Shown here piece by piece: positions 1-11,534 of a stretch of DNA of 64,000 nucleotides. The stretch's first letter is position 1. The number at the start of each line of letters is the position of its first letter. The stretch covers positions 1-64,000 of the forward strand of contig JAFEMH010002596.1 of assembly GCA_022495995.1 (NCBI GenBank), read 5' to 3'. The position numbers were made by a program, and so were the translations under genes. The notes beneath the pieces were generated by a model, which worked only from the letters and a program-made list of their open reading frames with translations, made no database searches and had not been told where the DNA came from. The DNA is from Adenophora triphylla var. japonica. Taxonomy: Eukaryota > Streptophyta > Magnoliopsida > Asterales > Campanulaceae.

Positions 1-1287
1 GTACAAAATGTTTGATGTTGCCGTAAGGGAAAAATGTAAGCCTATTCGGATAAAGGTCTTTGCGTTATTTCTCACTTATTCCTAGGCACAAAGGCTTTGC
101 CTGTCATAAAAGACAACTGAACATATATGAGGGTGGCATGGTGTAAAAGGCGTACGAATGTTGAGGGTGAGAGCAGAGGCGTACGGGCGATGGTGAGGCT
201 TGGAAGGATTTTGATGGGCAATGTCCTTCAGCACCACCATGGAGATCAATTAAGATAACATTGGGCTTGATTTGTGGCAACGGATGGGTTTTAACCCATT
301 TGGGCACTCAAGTAAGCCTCAAACTCGACTTATGGCCGGTGTTCATTTTCCACTTATAATCTCCCACCGTGGATCGTGTACGAAGCCGAGAATACATGTT
401 TATGCCTTTGGTCATTCCCTGGTCCTAAAATCCCGTGTAGAGAACTTGATGTATATTTGGGGCCATTGATAAATGAGTTAAATACATTGTGGAATGTAGT
501 GGGGTCGAGCACCTATGACACGCTTAAACAAAACTTCAAGCATGAGGGCTGCTCTATTGTGGACTACAATATTAGTGACTTTCCCGGCATATGATATGTT
601 ATCCGGTGGAGCACACATGGAAAGAATTCATGTCCTTGTTTGTTTAGATACTAGTATATAGTTTTAACCTTACGAGAAGGCAGTAAAGTCGTGCTACTTT
701 GGGTGTGTCATCGTCGATGGTTGAGTCACTAAGCATAGATGGCTGGTCGAGATAAGCACAGAAGTTTAATAATAAAGTTGACCCAGCGAAAAATGGCACC
801 CCGAATAAAAAGTGGAGATGAAATTTTGGCTTATGTAACTGAATTTGATTCGATCACTTTAGGGAAAGTGAGAATAATAAAGTGATAGAGAAAAAACTTC
901 GTGGGTTTGGGGTTAATCATAATTGGACAAAAAAAAAGTATTTTCTTTGAGTTGCGTCTTGGAGTAAACTTTTGATTCGACATAACTTAGACTTGATGCA
1001 CATTGAGAATAATGTTTTTGATAATATTTTATATACTGTAATGAATGTTAATGGGAAAACCAAAGACAACTTAAAATCTCGCAAAGATTTAAAAAATTCT
1101 TGGCATTAGAGCGTAATTGCATCAAATAGAGAGGCAAGATAGAAATCCGATATTGCCAAAAGCTAAGTACACATTGACAAATGAACAAAGCAAGTAAGTG
1201 TATGGGTGGTTAGGTTGCTAAAAGTCCCGAGATGGGTATCTTTGGAAACATTTCTCGGTGTGTTAACCCAAGGGAGTGAAAGATAGA
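1..1287 (+). pseudogene. TNP2-type CACTA transposase, N-terminal and core part, decayed
   Basis: Broken frames encode recognisable pieces of the TNP2 transposase family, the cut-and-paste enzyme of CACTA elements. At about 270-305 there is GFNPFG, the stretch usually reading DGFNPFG. At about 440-500 there is DVYLGPLINELNTLWN. Near 580-640 remnants of the DFPAYG and STHGK region are visible. At about 990-1095 there is MHIENNVFDNILYT followed by NVNGKTKDNLKSRKDL, a very typical TNP2 block. Many stops and frameshifts separate these, so no active protein is made. The start of the gene lies left of the window. I recognise the family from motif order and cannot assign a closer lineage. Confidence 0.85.
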
Positions 1288-2026
1288 TGGGCTTAAGACA
1301 CATGATTGTCATGTTTTAATGGAGAGATTCATGCCAATTGCCTTTCATGAATTCGTAAAGGAAGTCTGGGAACCTTTAAATGCATTGAACCAATTTTTTC
1401 GTGATATATGCTCAAAGGTATATAAAGAAGAGGAGTTAGATAAGCTTGAATCAGGTATAGTTGAAACTTTATGTAAGCTTGAGATGATTTTTCCTCCTTC
1501 TTTCTTTGATTATATGGAGCACCTGCCAATTCACTTGGCATATGAGGCCAAATTAGGAGGGCCGGTGCAATATCGCTGGATGTATCCATTTGAGAGGTAA
1601 TAACCTATAGTGTTTTCAACTTTCCTTTTGATTTTTTTTTTCAACTAGAAAACCAATTCATGATATTTTCTCACTTAATATGCGTATATATATTTCTTTT
1701 AAATATGAAGGTGCATGTAATACCTTAAAAAAATGTGCACAATAAAGCTTGTCCAGAAGGCTCCATTGCAGAAGCATATTGGATTGAGGAAATTGTCAAT
1801 TTTTGTTCTCATTATTTTGACTCTAGTATTCTTACCAAGTTCAATAGAACCGATCGAAATGAAGATGTGGGTCAACAAGAATATGAAGGAGAAGTACCAG
1901 TTTTTGCACCAAGTGGTCATGCCTTAGGCAAGGAAAAAACTGTTGGTTGTCATGTGAAGAACTTAGGGCTATATCCTTATATATCTTACTCAACTGTGAT
2001 TATGAGAAAGCTTATGATAAAATAAA
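1288..2026 (+). pseudogene. CACTA transposase-associated DUF4218-like region
   Basis: This continues the TNP2 reading with LKTHDCHVLMERFMPIAF at 1288-1340, then FFRDICSKVYKEEELDKLE and EMIFPPSFFDYMEHLPIH, and ends at RWMYPFER near 1597. These are hallmarks of the DUF4218 segment found after TNP2 in CACTA proteins. A small intron with donor GTAATA probably starts near 1597. The coding resumes around 1730 with NKACPEGSIAEAYW, another DUF4218-type block. A frameshift near 1960 is needed to reach NCDYEKAYDK just before the next donor. The segment ends at 2026, followed by GTAAGT. The ORF pieces are long enough to be conspicuous but are not a working gene. Confidence 0.87.
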
Positions 2027-2051
2027 GTAAGTATCCCTTTTGTAACACAAC

Positions 2052-2184
2052 TAGTACTCTCTGACCTGTGCCAATGGCACGGGGACAGTATACATGGTGG
2101 TCAAGTGAAGAAAAATAAAAGATAAACACAATTATAAGTATCCAATGTCTCAAAATTCCTAATATCTCAAAATTCATGAAAATA
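2052..2184. other. Helitron A 3'-terminal region, non-coding
   Basis: This AT-rich stretch holds the terminal hairpin of Helitron A at about 2068-2083 and no convincing reading frame. It leads into a tandemly duplicated segment. Confidence 0.5.
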
Positions 2185-2369
2185 GAATAGCAAACAATCA
2201 CAAACTATAAATTGATATTGCCTAAGTTTATTCTTAACTCTTGCATCAACTTGAAAGTATATGAAAATTCAAATGTTAGATTGAAGTATCAAACTAAAAA
2301 TGTGAAAGAATCTAAATATGCACAAATAATAACAAATAGAGTAGCAAACAATCATAAACTACAAACATA

Positions 2370-2518
2370 TACTTCCTCCTTCCCGCCCGAAGGGGCAAAG
2401 TTTTTGTCTTGCACGGGAATTAAGAAAAGTGATGTAGGAAAGAGAAAAAGTGTATAGTGGAATAAATGTTGTGAGTATGAAAAGTGATGTAGGAAAGAGA
2501 AAGTGGGGTAGAGAATAG
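2370..2518. mobile_element. MITE 1, left part (Stowaway-like)
   Basis: It starts TACTTCCTCCTTCCCGCCCG, the inverted counterpart of the right end at 10801 (CGGGCGGGACGGAGGGAGTA). TA is the expected target duplication. The element is non-coding and is cut at 2518 by Element I. Confidence 0.75.
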
Positions 2519-2698
2519 TGTAGACACCCCATTCTGAATCAATAATTCATGATTACACTACTCTTCATCTCTCTTTTATGTTTTGATGAAAGCATATAAG
2601 TTTCGTCACGTTTTGTTAAGTTTCTAACTAACCTCATTAGTTTTGGACTTAACTGACTAACGAAATAACTGAAGAGGACAAAATGGTCAAATGACTAG

Positions 2699-2736
2699 TT
2701 GTCCCGCGCGGGACATACGTGTCTCGCGCGAGACAA
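2699..2736. promoter_or_regulatory. Paired CG-rich palindromes in the Element I LTR
   Basis: Two perfect 16-bp palindromes, TGTCCCGCGCGGGACA (2700-2715) and TGTCTCGCGCGAGACA (2720-2735), are separated by TACG, so the whole block is itself near-palindromic. Both are conserved in the 3' LTR (9773-9810). They lie about 160 bp upstream of the TATA box, in U3. The second contains inverted TGTCTC words, which match the auxin-response-element core, but spacing and function are unproven. Confidence 0.6.
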
Positions 2737-2896
2737 CCCCTCGGCAGGATGTGCAGAATCACTTTCCTTCTCCGTTTCAAACTCTTTTTTGGATAAAACC
2801 TTATCAATCCGATTCTCCAATCACATTTGAGTTCTGGAACCTTCCTTGAGTCTCCTAAACTTGGTGACCAAGTCATGCATCCACCTCTTAAGCCAG

Positions 2897-2903
2897 TATA
2901 AAT
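2897..2903 (+). promoter_or_regulatory. Element I LTR TATA box
   Basis: TATAAAT in a plausible U3 position, duplicated in the 3' LTR at about 9970. The transcription start would lie ~30 bp downstream. Confidence 0.55.
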
Positions 2904-3580
2904 ACTTGGTGTCTTCCAGTATTTCAGAGGTCCCCAATTCCCGATCGAAAATACATAACACACACATTTTGTGGGTTTCTCTCCCTGAAAAATTCCTACA
3001 AAATCACCCTAAATCACCTAAAATTTGTTTATCAACTCTGTTGATAAACAAACATCGAAGCCCGAATCAATGACCGAGGCGAAGCTCTGTCCGCGTCAAG
3101 GTTCGACTCTAAACTTGAGTCGAAACTCTGTCCACATCAAGATTCAAATCTAGGATTGAGTCAAAACTTTGTCCGAATCTCTTCTCAAAAGGTAATCATC
3201 CTTTAAACTTTCGTTTCTCTTCTCAATCCCTCTATTGATTTTAGAGTAGTATAATCACATCAAAAGGATTAGCCTAGAGTCCCTTCAATTCATAAAGGCG
3301 ATCTCGAAGTATACGATCTGACATTCTTAATTAATAAGTTAATTAGGGTTTATTTATTTCTTCTTACTGTTCTTTGAATTGATTAGATTAATAACACCCA
3401 ATTAGCAAGACCAATCTTCGGATTGGGTGGAATGGATGCTCCTTGACCTACCCATTCCATAACTTAACCCTCGAACCCTTGAATCTCTTGAAAATATCAA
3501 AAAGGTTTTTCTTATTGTTTTCCATCAATAAATAATAAGTGGCGACTCCTAGATGTTAAAAAATTCACGCATCGCTACAG

Positions 3581-3598
3581 TGGCGACTCCACTGGGAC
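3581..3598 (+). promoter_or_regulatory. Element I primer binding site
   Basis: TGGCGACTCCACTGGGAC starts two bases after the LTR end and closely matches the sites at 35736, 43831 and 63086 (TGGCGACTCYRCTGGGGA). From memory, Tat/Ogre-lineage elements use a tRNA-Arg-type primer with this kind of site. Confidence 0.75.
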
Positions 3599-5259
3599 TA
3601 ATTAATTAAGAGGGTTAGACTTGCGTTACAATTGGGTGTTATTAATCTTTTCAATTTTCTGTTTAAAATCTGATTTTTCTGGATTTTTTGGAATTTTTGA
3701 CACTGTTTTCGTCAAAAAAAATTTACTGTGCGAATGCTTGTCCCGCGCGATACTAAGGTTCTGTTTCTGAAGCTGTTTGGCGGCCGGCAATCATGGAAAA
3801 GAAAAAAAACTAGGTCTGACTTTCACTAAAAGTTTACTACAATTTTTTAAAAAAAGGAAGGTTTTTTAGTCCCAAGTTTGCCAAACACAAAAATACTTGG
3901 CAGATTGACTTTCTTTTAAAAGTTTGACTCTGTCCAAAAAAAAAACAAACAAATGGTTGACTTGTTCCAAAATTTAACTATAAAAAAAACAAAAAAAAAA
4001 AAACAGACAAACAAAAACAGTTTCAAGAAAGCTTCAAAAGAAAAAAATTTCAGAAAAATCAAAATAAATGTTATTTCTATTTTGCTCGTATTAACTTTAT
4101 TTTGCAGGGTAGAATAATTAATTTATACATGAATTATATACTTGCGTGAGATTGAATTATTTTAATTTTTACCGGTCAACGAATGACTCGGACTTTGTAA
4201 TTAATTAATTTAATTCTCTCTCTCTCTCCTTTTTGCGTGGAACTACGACGGCCTGAGTTTTTCTAATTTGGGAGAAACGTAGGCAATCACTTGGTGCAGC
4301 CACTATCTGTTTTTCTTTTAGTTTTCAAAAAAAAAAAAAACTTTCTATTTTACTCTATCACCTAGAGTTGACTCTCACACACGCGCACTCATATTATAAC
4401 TGTCATTGCACTACATACCCCGATTAACCCGGGACCCACACTAAGGACGGATGACGGTAATCACCTAGTCGCCGGTCTCTCCGAAGTTGGATCATCCCAC
4501 TCCGCGTATTCAATCCACCTAGATTGTCATATCGCGGGGAGCCTAGCCTTCCAGCCCTGCATCGCCACATATCATGTAGTATATTTTCTAGGAACACTCC
4601 GTGACCGATCGGTTTTGACTCGGTAATCTTTCTTGTCTTTGAACAAAATAAAGCTAATGTAAAATTGACTATCGAGAAAGGATTCGAAAAAGTCCATTCG
4701 AAAAAATAAAAAGTTCCTTCGGAAATGTCCCTTCGGAATAACCCTTTCGGAAGACCCTTTAAAGAGAAAAAAGTCCTTCTTGAAAAATGATTTTACATGG
4801 CTTTATTTTACAAAGAATGGTTAATTACTGAGTCCCTAGGTTTGGTTCGAATTATGTATGCCTGCAAGATTTACCTAGGATGCTAGATAGAAAACGGATC
4901 TTTGTCCGTCCGACCATGATTTTAGGAAATAAAAAGAAAAAAATCCATCTCTGCGAATGGTTGTCTCGTGCGAGATTACCTTGTCTCGCGTGAGGCTTTA
5001 TTTGCAGAATATGTGTTTGTGATTGATAATCGATGTGCGCTCCCTCCTTGAGTCAAAACTCCGTCTCTAATAAAAATAAAACTTCAAAAAAAAAAAATCG
5101 CTCGTGAGGTAATTTTTAACCATCATCCTTTTCTCCATCTAGGATCGTTTGGGGCTAATATTTTAAAAGGCGTTTCATTGGGATATCTCTAGTTCATCTC
5201 TAAGGTCGTCAAGCTCCCTTACCTCTCCAACGGTAGCATTTCAATTTTCTTTCGACACG
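3599..5259 (+). other. Element I 5' leader, non-coding
   Basis: A long AT-rich leader with poly-A runs and a (CT)n tract near 4216. It holds a hairpin-type motif at 4243-4291 (GAACTACG ... AACGTAGG), a CG-containing block near 4375-4440 with AACCCGGGA, and a CGATCGGTTTTGACTCGG block near 4607. Equivalents of these occur in the leaders of Elements II-IV. No ORF is convincing. Confidence 0.6.
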
Positions 5260-6538
5260 ATGAATTCCGAAGCACTCAAGAAGGAAATTGAGAATCAAAG
5301 GACTCTATATGAAGAAATGCTACAAGCCCAATCCGATGAAATGAAGGCCCAATTAGAACTTGAAAGGAGAATCCAAGCCGGGGAAATGAAAGCCATGGTT
5401 GACGAACTCCGAGCCATGAAACTAAAATTGGCCGAATTAAGCTCAAAGAAGAAAGAGAATGGGACCTCTTCCGATGATGAAGTATCATACACTAAGAAGG
5501 CTAAAAGCCACCGCAAGCACAAGAAAAAGGTGTATGAGTCTAGCTCATCATCTTCCTCATCTGACAATGAGAGTTATGCTTCCAAGAAAGAAAGCAAGAA
5601 CAAATCCCTTACCATGGCAATGCTAGAAAAGAAACTTGCATCCCTCGATGTGAGCAAGGGAGCCTCACTCTCTATTGACTATGACACCCTTCGTCAATCC
5701 ATGTCAAAGCTTTCTATACAAAACACCCGACATTGCAAAATTCAATGGTACTACTTGTCCAAAATCCCACTTGGAAACTTACTCTTGGGCCATGCTACCT
5801 ATGGGTGTCGATGACAACTTGCAAGTTCAATGCTTTCCACAAACTCTTGATGGTGCCGCTAGAGATTGATACATGACTCTTCCACTCTTCACAAGGCTTG
5901 ATTGGCCACTCGCCACTCATGCTTTTCAAGAACAATTTAAGGACAACACTACCTACCGCACTACTACGAGAGACCTTGAGCAAACCAAGCAACTCCCGAA
6001 TGAGTCATTCACAGACTTCGTCAAAAGTTGAAGGACCAAACTGACTGAAATCGTTGATAGGCCAAGCCTAGACGAACAAATTCACATCCTACTTCAATGC
6101 CTCCGCGAAGAGTACCAAGAGAAGCTTGTCGGAAATTACTTCCCTAGTTTCCTTGAGCTCCATAAATCATGCATTAGAATTGATGAATTGATCCGTCTTA
6201 AAAAGAATTCAGAAAAGGAGAATTGTCCAACAAAGGGGAGTGCCGATCGTACCTATCATGATTTTGGTGGGGCTACTCTTAAGGAAATGTTCGATGATCT
6301 AGTAGGCCAAGGAAAACTGAAGTCAATGGAAGACTATCATCCTAAAAAAATGAGAGAAGATTGGGACCACGACAAATTTTGCGATTACCATCAGTTTAGT
6401 GGTCATGACACCAACAATTGCTACAATTTGAGGGATGTCATCCAAGACTGTATGAAGCCGGCAAGATCAACTGAAGCATCACCACCTTGGGGCTCCGATT
6501 GTCTCCTTTTTTCCTTTGAAAAAAAAGAAAAGAAATAA
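5260..6538 (+). pseudogene. Element I gag polyprotein, decayed
   Basis: The start ATG at 5260 opens a coiled-coil, Glu/Lys-rich N-terminus, then Lys-rich and Ser-rich tracts (residues ~60-110). After a frameshift near 5717 the retrotransposon gag core follows: IAKFNGTTCPKSHLETY near 5735, then DWPLATHAFQEQF and TRDLEQTKQLPNESF. A zinc-knuckle-like CxxH...GHxTxxC pattern (FCDYHQFSGHDTNNC) lies at about 6378-6423. The frame ends at 6538. Two in-frame TGA stops (5867-5869 and 6029-6031) sit where Trp codons are expected, so each is one G-to-A change. Gag packages the RNA. No protease or RT follows, so the element is non-autonomous. Confidence 0.82.
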
Positions 6539-8384
6539 AATAGATTAGGACAACCTCCTAGTATGTTCTCGAAGAGTCTTTCTAGTCCATCTCTATCCTC
6601 TCTAGTTTGTGTCAAGTGAACTATCGAGTCTGTTTCGAATTTTCTTATCAATAAAAGTTATCGCTTTATCCTAAACACTTTCCCAAGAGTTGTTTTTCTT
6701 TATTAGTATCATTTGATCCATGCTGAATAGTGGACCCTGATTCCTTAAATCGTCACGAAAAATAGAAACTTTTAAACAAGTTTGTAATGAAAACTATCAT
6801 TAGAACACTTAAGTCTAAACATTACTCCTGTTGAAAGTCGAAGATCAACAAATGAAGGAAGCCAAAGGCGATGCTATCAACATTCATCCCAAGAAGAGTG
6901 GGGCTAATCAATTCAAGGCTTTGAGAGTACAAAAATAAATAAAAAGCTCGCTAGGTCGAAACTCCTCAAATCGTCCTAGGCAAAAAATAGAGCATAAAAA
7001 AAACTCTCAAAGCCTTCATCGCCCCACAACAAGGATGGAATTTCAACAAAGGTAAGAAGGACTCTCCCACAGAGAAAAAGAGTTAAGTAATACCTACGAA
7101 GAAAAGAGGATTCCTCAACATCCTCTTACAATGAACTTTGAATGGCACAAGAAATGAAGAAGACTTTCAACATCAATCCATAAAGAAAAATGTTTAGCCT
7201 TAAGTCGTGCTAATGATTGACTTTCTTTTCAAACTCGTTAAGAAATTTCTAGATGATGCAAGATCCATTAAAGGTAGAACAACTTTTCTAGACCTTTGAG
7301 CCATATAGAGTTCTTTGTTGAGTCTAGGGGCTTCCTCTTAACCATTCTCATACACACTCTTGAAATCCAAGCAGCAAAACTGGGGGTTCCTAACCTTTCC
7401 TCCCCAAGTTAATCTCTACTCAAACTCTCAAAAGTAATCAAATCTGCATTAGGAGCTTTCCCCTTTTGCTTCTCACTCTCATCATTAGAATACACTCCCC
7501 CAAAAAGACTCAATGCTTGGATCACCTTCCAAAAAATAGAGTACGTCTCTCCTCAACTAAACTTGAGATCTCATATTTCTCCTTAATGAGATTCTTCCAA
7601 CGCAGGGTCCCCTTCGAGTAAACATACTTTTCAAAAAAAGTGACTCGCTAGGTTGAAAACTTCGTAAAGATCGGCCTAGGCAAAAGTTAGAGTACAAAAA
7701 TAAAAAGACGCAAAGAGATGCCCGCTAGATTGAAAACCCGAAAGGGCGATCTAGGCAAAATCAAGGTGCGGCACCTAAAAAAAAGAAAAAAAAATCAAAG
7801 GGAAAAAGGAGGATCCTTCTTCAATTCACGCACCTCACAAGCCTGTTCATGAAGTCATCTACGGCATACAAGAATTCTTGGGGCTTAGTATCGAGAAGCC
7901 TTGGAAAATGCGTGCTTTGGATTGGGCATCATCAGTTCTACATAGCAAAAGCCATTGTAGTGGTTTAGACCTTGTTCAGTCAATGATTATCACTTGAAAA
8001 AACTTATGGGCTTGACGATGAAAAAGTCCTACGACAATGAAAAAATTCTTGAAGTATCCCGAGCCTTAGTGTTGAACTTGGGTTATCTCAATAAAATCTA
8101 TTAGACGATTGCCTCATTCGATCTTTAGATGGACCTCACGAGTTGGTCTTCTGAACCAAAATCTAAATCACACAAACGATTTTCAATTCTCACATAATAG
8201 AAATCATTCTCCCCGCTGATTCTTGGAGTCGAGTGCACATTGATCATCTTGAACAAACAAATGCTTAAGTGAATATATGTTGTTATGCAATTGCTTTCAC
8301 TAACCCTCTTGCAGGAATTAACGTGCATAAAGCATGTCAAGTGCCTACCTTCAAGAATTAGATCAGACATGTACGTCAAGCACC
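6539..8384 (+). other. Element I post-gag non-coding region with hairpins
   Basis: No gene is seen. The region carries three copies of a hairpin with CTAG-containing arms: 6949-6981, 7646-7681 and 7723-7756. The arms read GCTAGG(T) or GCTAGAT and CCTAGG or ATCTAGG, so paired positions change together. The remainder is AT-rich, with Lys/Ser-rich frames that look like remote gag or non-coding drift. Confidence 0.55.
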
Positions 8385-9215
8385 TCTTAAAGCGTCAAGC
8401 ATCTTTATTGCGTCAAGCATGTTCCAACAAAAGTCCGGTCTTGAATCGCCAGGATCGTCACCAATTAGGTGTGTCAAGCATCTATAGGGTTAGTATGTCA
8501 AATACTCACCAACAAAAAGCTCGGTATTGAATCGCCAAGATCGTCACCTCAATAAAAGCTCGGTCATGAATCGCTAGGATTGTCACTAATTAGGTGTGTC
8601 AAGCATCTACAGGTAGTATGTCGAGTACTCACCAACAAAAAAAAGCCCGGTCTTGAATCGCCAGGATCGTCACCAATAAAAAAAGCCCGGTCTTGAATCG
8701 CCAGGATCGTCACCAACAAAAAAAGCCCGATCTTGAATCACCAGGATCGTCACCTCAAAAAAAGCTCGATCCTGAATCGCCAGGGTCGTCACCAATTAGG
8801 TGTGTCAAGCATCTATAGGTAGTATGTCGAGTACTCACCTCAACAAAAGCTCGGTCCCGAATCGCCAGGATCATCACCAATTAGGTGTGTCAAGCATCTA
8901 CAAGTTGTATGTCAAGTACTCACCAACAAAATCTCGATCCTGAATCGACAGGATCGTCGCCAATTAGGTGTGTCAAACATCTACAGGTAGTATGTCGAGT
9001 ACTCACCAACAAAAAAAAAGCTCGATCTTGAATCGCCAGGATCGTCACCTCAACAAAAGCTCGGTCCCGAATAGCCAGGATCGTCACCAATTAGGTGTGT
9101 CAAGCATCTAGGGTCAGTATGTCAAATACTTATCTCAACAAAAGCCCGGTCTTGAATCGCCAGGATTGTCACTTCAACAAAAGCTCGGTCCCGAATCGCC
9201 AGGATCGTCACCTCA
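8385..9215 (+). repeat. Element I 3' tandem-repeat region
   Basis: Two interleaved modules repeat. One is AAGCTCGGTCCTGAATCGCC followed by AGGATCGTCACC. The other is AATTAGGTGTGTCAAGC followed by ATCTACAGGTAGTATGTCGAGTACTC-type sequence. Copies vary by a few bases and in order, so the array is degenerate. Tat-lineage elements are known for such variable 3' tandem repeats. Confidence 0.8.
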
Positions 9216-9463
9216 CTTCAGTCTCAAAAGACAAATCGTTCGAATGCAAAGGACCAGACAGGTAAACCTTTGTTTTCTAACATCTTTTCCCGCAGGTTCG
9301 AAGCCCAAACAGGCGAATCTTCAAACAGACAAATATATTCAGAATTGGGTCATGATTGATTCCTCAGTATGGATTTGCCTTTTCAAAAATAAAATCTCCT
9401 CGATTTTCAAAAAAATAATTTTTAAAATACCTAAAATAGCATTTTTAGTGTTTTGGAGTCGAA

Positions 9464-9512
9464 CTACGTTTGGTCTGATTCTCTCTTAGTTATACGTAGG
9501 CAGCCGTGCGGC
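9464..9512 (+). other. GAACTACG...ACGTAGG hairpin-type motif (Element I, 3' copy)
   Basis: GAACTACG and TATACGTAGGCAGCC flank about 26 bases. The CTACG and CGTAG arms are complementary. The same motif occurs at 4243, 48719, 51195, 51471, 51745, 54447 and 60318. Confidence 0.6.
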
Positions 9513-9558
9513 ACGACCATCCCAATGTTCAGAATGATGTCTTTTCTATCGACGACAT

Positions 9559-9592
9559 GACTTCTTCCATAAGTCTTGTAACCGAGGGGCTC
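9559..9592 (+). promoter_or_regulatory. Pre-LTR stem-loop and polypurine tract, Element I
   Basis: Stem GACTT / AAGTC with a 7-nt loop at 9559-9575, preceded by ATCGACGAC. After 17 nt comes the 3' LTR. The polypurine tract is GAGGGG just before the LTR, the probable plus-strand primer. Matching structures lie at 51862 and 60457. Confidence 0.65.
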
Positions 9593-10653
9593 TGTAGACA
9601 TCCCATTCTGAACCAATAATTCATGATTACACTACTCTTCATCTCTCTTTTATGTTTTGATGAAAGCATATAAGTTTCATCACATTTCGTTAAGTTTCTA
9701 ACTAACCTCATTAGTTTTGGACCTAACTGACTAACGGAATAACTGAAGAGGACGAAATGGTCAAATGAATAGTTGTCCCGCGCGGGACATACGTGTCTCG
9801 CGCGAGACAACCCTTCGACAGGATGTGCAGAATCACTTTCCTTCCCCGTTTCAAACTCTTTTCTGGATAAAACCTTATCAATCCGGTTCTCCAATCACAT
9901 TTGAGTTCTGGAACCTTCCTTGAGTCTCCTAAACTTGGTGAACAAGTCATGCATCCACCTCTTAAGCCCCTATAAATACTTGGTGACTTCCAGTATTTCA
10001 GAGGTCCCCGATCCCCGATCGAAAACACATAACACACACATTTTGTGGGTTTCTCTCCCTGAAAGATTTCTACAAAATCACCCTAAATCACCTAAAGTTT
10101 GTTTATAAACCCTGTTGATAAACAAACATCGAAGCCCGAATCAAGGACCGAGGCGAAGCTCTGTCCGCGTCAAGGTTCGACTCTAAACTTGAGTCGAAAC
10201 TCTGTCCACATCAAGATTCAAATCTAGGATTGAGTCGAAACTCTATCCGAATATCTTCTCAAAAGGTAATCATCCTTTAAACTTTTGTTTCTCTTCTCAA
10301 TCCCTCTATTGATTTTAGAGTAGTGTAATCACATCAAAATGATTAGCCTAGAGTCCCTTCAATTCATGAAGGCGATCTCGAAGCATGCGATCCGACATTC
10401 CTAATTAATAAGTTAATTAGGATTTATTTATTTCTTCTTATAGTTCTTTGAATTGATTAGATTAATAACACCCAATTAGAAAGATCAATCTTCGGATTGG
10501 GTGGAATGGATGCTCCTTGACCTACCCATTCCATAACTTAACCCCCGAACCCTTGAATTTCTTGAAAATATCAAAAAGGTTTTTCTTATTGTTTTCCATC
10601 AATAAATAATAAGTGGCGACTCCTAGATGTTAAAAAATTCACACATCGCTACA
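9593..10653 (+). repeat. Element I 3' LTR
   Basis: Direct repeat of 2519-3579 with the same ends and length. It includes the palindromes (9773-9810), a TATA box near 9970 and a TGGCGACTCC copy at 10614-10623. The target duplication AATAG follows at 10654. Confidence 0.92.
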
Positions 10654-10801
10654 AATAGTTAGTGGATATTTATTGTGAGTATGAAAAGTGGATCCCACAA
10701 ATAAAGAAGTAATAAAAAACTTTCCATTTTTGGGTTGTGACCCTTCAAATGGGACGCCCAAAAAGGAAATTTGTGCCCCTTCGGGCGGGACGGAGGGAGT
10801 A
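10654..10801. mobile_element. MITE 1, right part
   Basis: It begins with the Element I target duplication and ends GGGCGGGACGGAGGGAGTA, inversely matching 2370. Together with the left part the MITE is ~290 bp. Internal words such as GGGACGCCCAAAAAGGAAA are shared with MITE 2, so they are related families. Confidence 0.78.
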
Positions 10802-10925
10802 TTGCCTAAGTTTATCCTTAACTCTTGCATCAACTTGAAAGTAAATAAAAATTCAAATGTTAGATTGAAGTATCAAACTAAAAATGTGAAAGAATCTAAA
10901 AGTGCACAAATAACAACAAATGTTC

Positions 10926-11534
10926 AAATTTATGGTATTTACCATAAGGGATGAAAATTGGTTCACCGTTTTTGAAATTGCAAAGATGGATTTCTCCATA
11001 AACCGTTCCCACATCACTCTCCAATTCCACATACATATCAATCTTGGACTTTAACATAACTCAATTATGATTGAAACAGAATTGTGCTAGAAACAAAGTA
11101 CTATAAACAATCACAAAATCACATCAAAAGCCCTATCCTCACCATTCCCTTTTCACGATACTTTCTCCACTCCACTCTTGTTACAAAATAACAAAACCAT
11201 GCAAGTAAAGGAATCATCCCATATATCTTCATACGTCAACTATGGTGGAGTCATTTGTGAATCAATTGGAGCTTCAGTATCTTGCAAATCTTCTGTCGAA
11301 CGCGGAAAAACCTATTTAAAACATGCATTAGATCAATATATACACATATATATAGTTATATATAAATGTGCCATGTTATCGATATTAGGTCCCGCCATTT
11401 AGTTAGTTATTTATCCCATTATAAATCTCTTAATTTTATTTTTTTAGTTAATTTAATTGAAATCTAACAAAAAAGTTACTAAAATTCATTTATTCATAAA
11501 ATTTTAAATATTATTAATACAACAATAAATTAAA
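10926..11534. other. Helitron A interior, AT-rich, no gene seen
   Basis: Short frames only, with no recognisable domain. It contains TA microsatellite-like runs near 11335-11365. Confidence 0.4.

Larger units (their letters stand above)
2519..3579 (+). repeat. Element I 5' LTR
   Basis: Direct repeat of 9593-10653 of equal length (1061 bp). It starts TGTAGACACCCC and ends CGCTACA. It contains two GC-rich palindromes (2700-2735), a TATA box (2897) and, near its 3' end, a TGGCGACTCC copy of the primer-binding core at 3540-3549. Confidence 0.92.
2519..10653 (+). mobile_element. Element I: non-autonomous Tat-type Ty3/gypsy LTR retrotransposon
   Basis: Two 1061-bp LTRs (2519-3579 and 9593-10653) flank an internal region with a decayed gag and no polymerase. 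The five bases AATAG precede (2514-2518) and follow (10654-10658) the element as a target-site duplication. The LTRs begin TGTAGACA and end CTACA. A primer binding site TGGCGACTCCACTGGGAC follows the 5' LTR, and a GAGGGGCTC polypurine tract precedes the 3' LTR. The LTRs differ at scattered positions, by eye a few percent, so the insertion is not very recent. Its cis signals match Elements II-IV, all Tat-like. It would need enzymes from a related element to move. Confidence 0.9.
2185..10925. repeat. Tandem duplication of ~155 bp, second copy split by MITE 1
   Basis: Copy 1 runs about 2185-2340. Copy 2 begins about 2341, is interrupted at 2370 by MITE 1 (itself interrupted by Element I) and resumes at 10802-10925. 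Shared words include GCCTAAGTTTAT, AACTCTTGCATCAACTTG and TTGAAGTATCAAACT. Copy 1 acts as an empty-site reference for the MITE insertion. Confidence 0.8.

Noticed and set aside
8385..9215. CRISPR-like regularly spaced repeats
   Set aside because: The repeats are contiguous or mutually related, without unique spacers, and the context is a plant retrotransposon.
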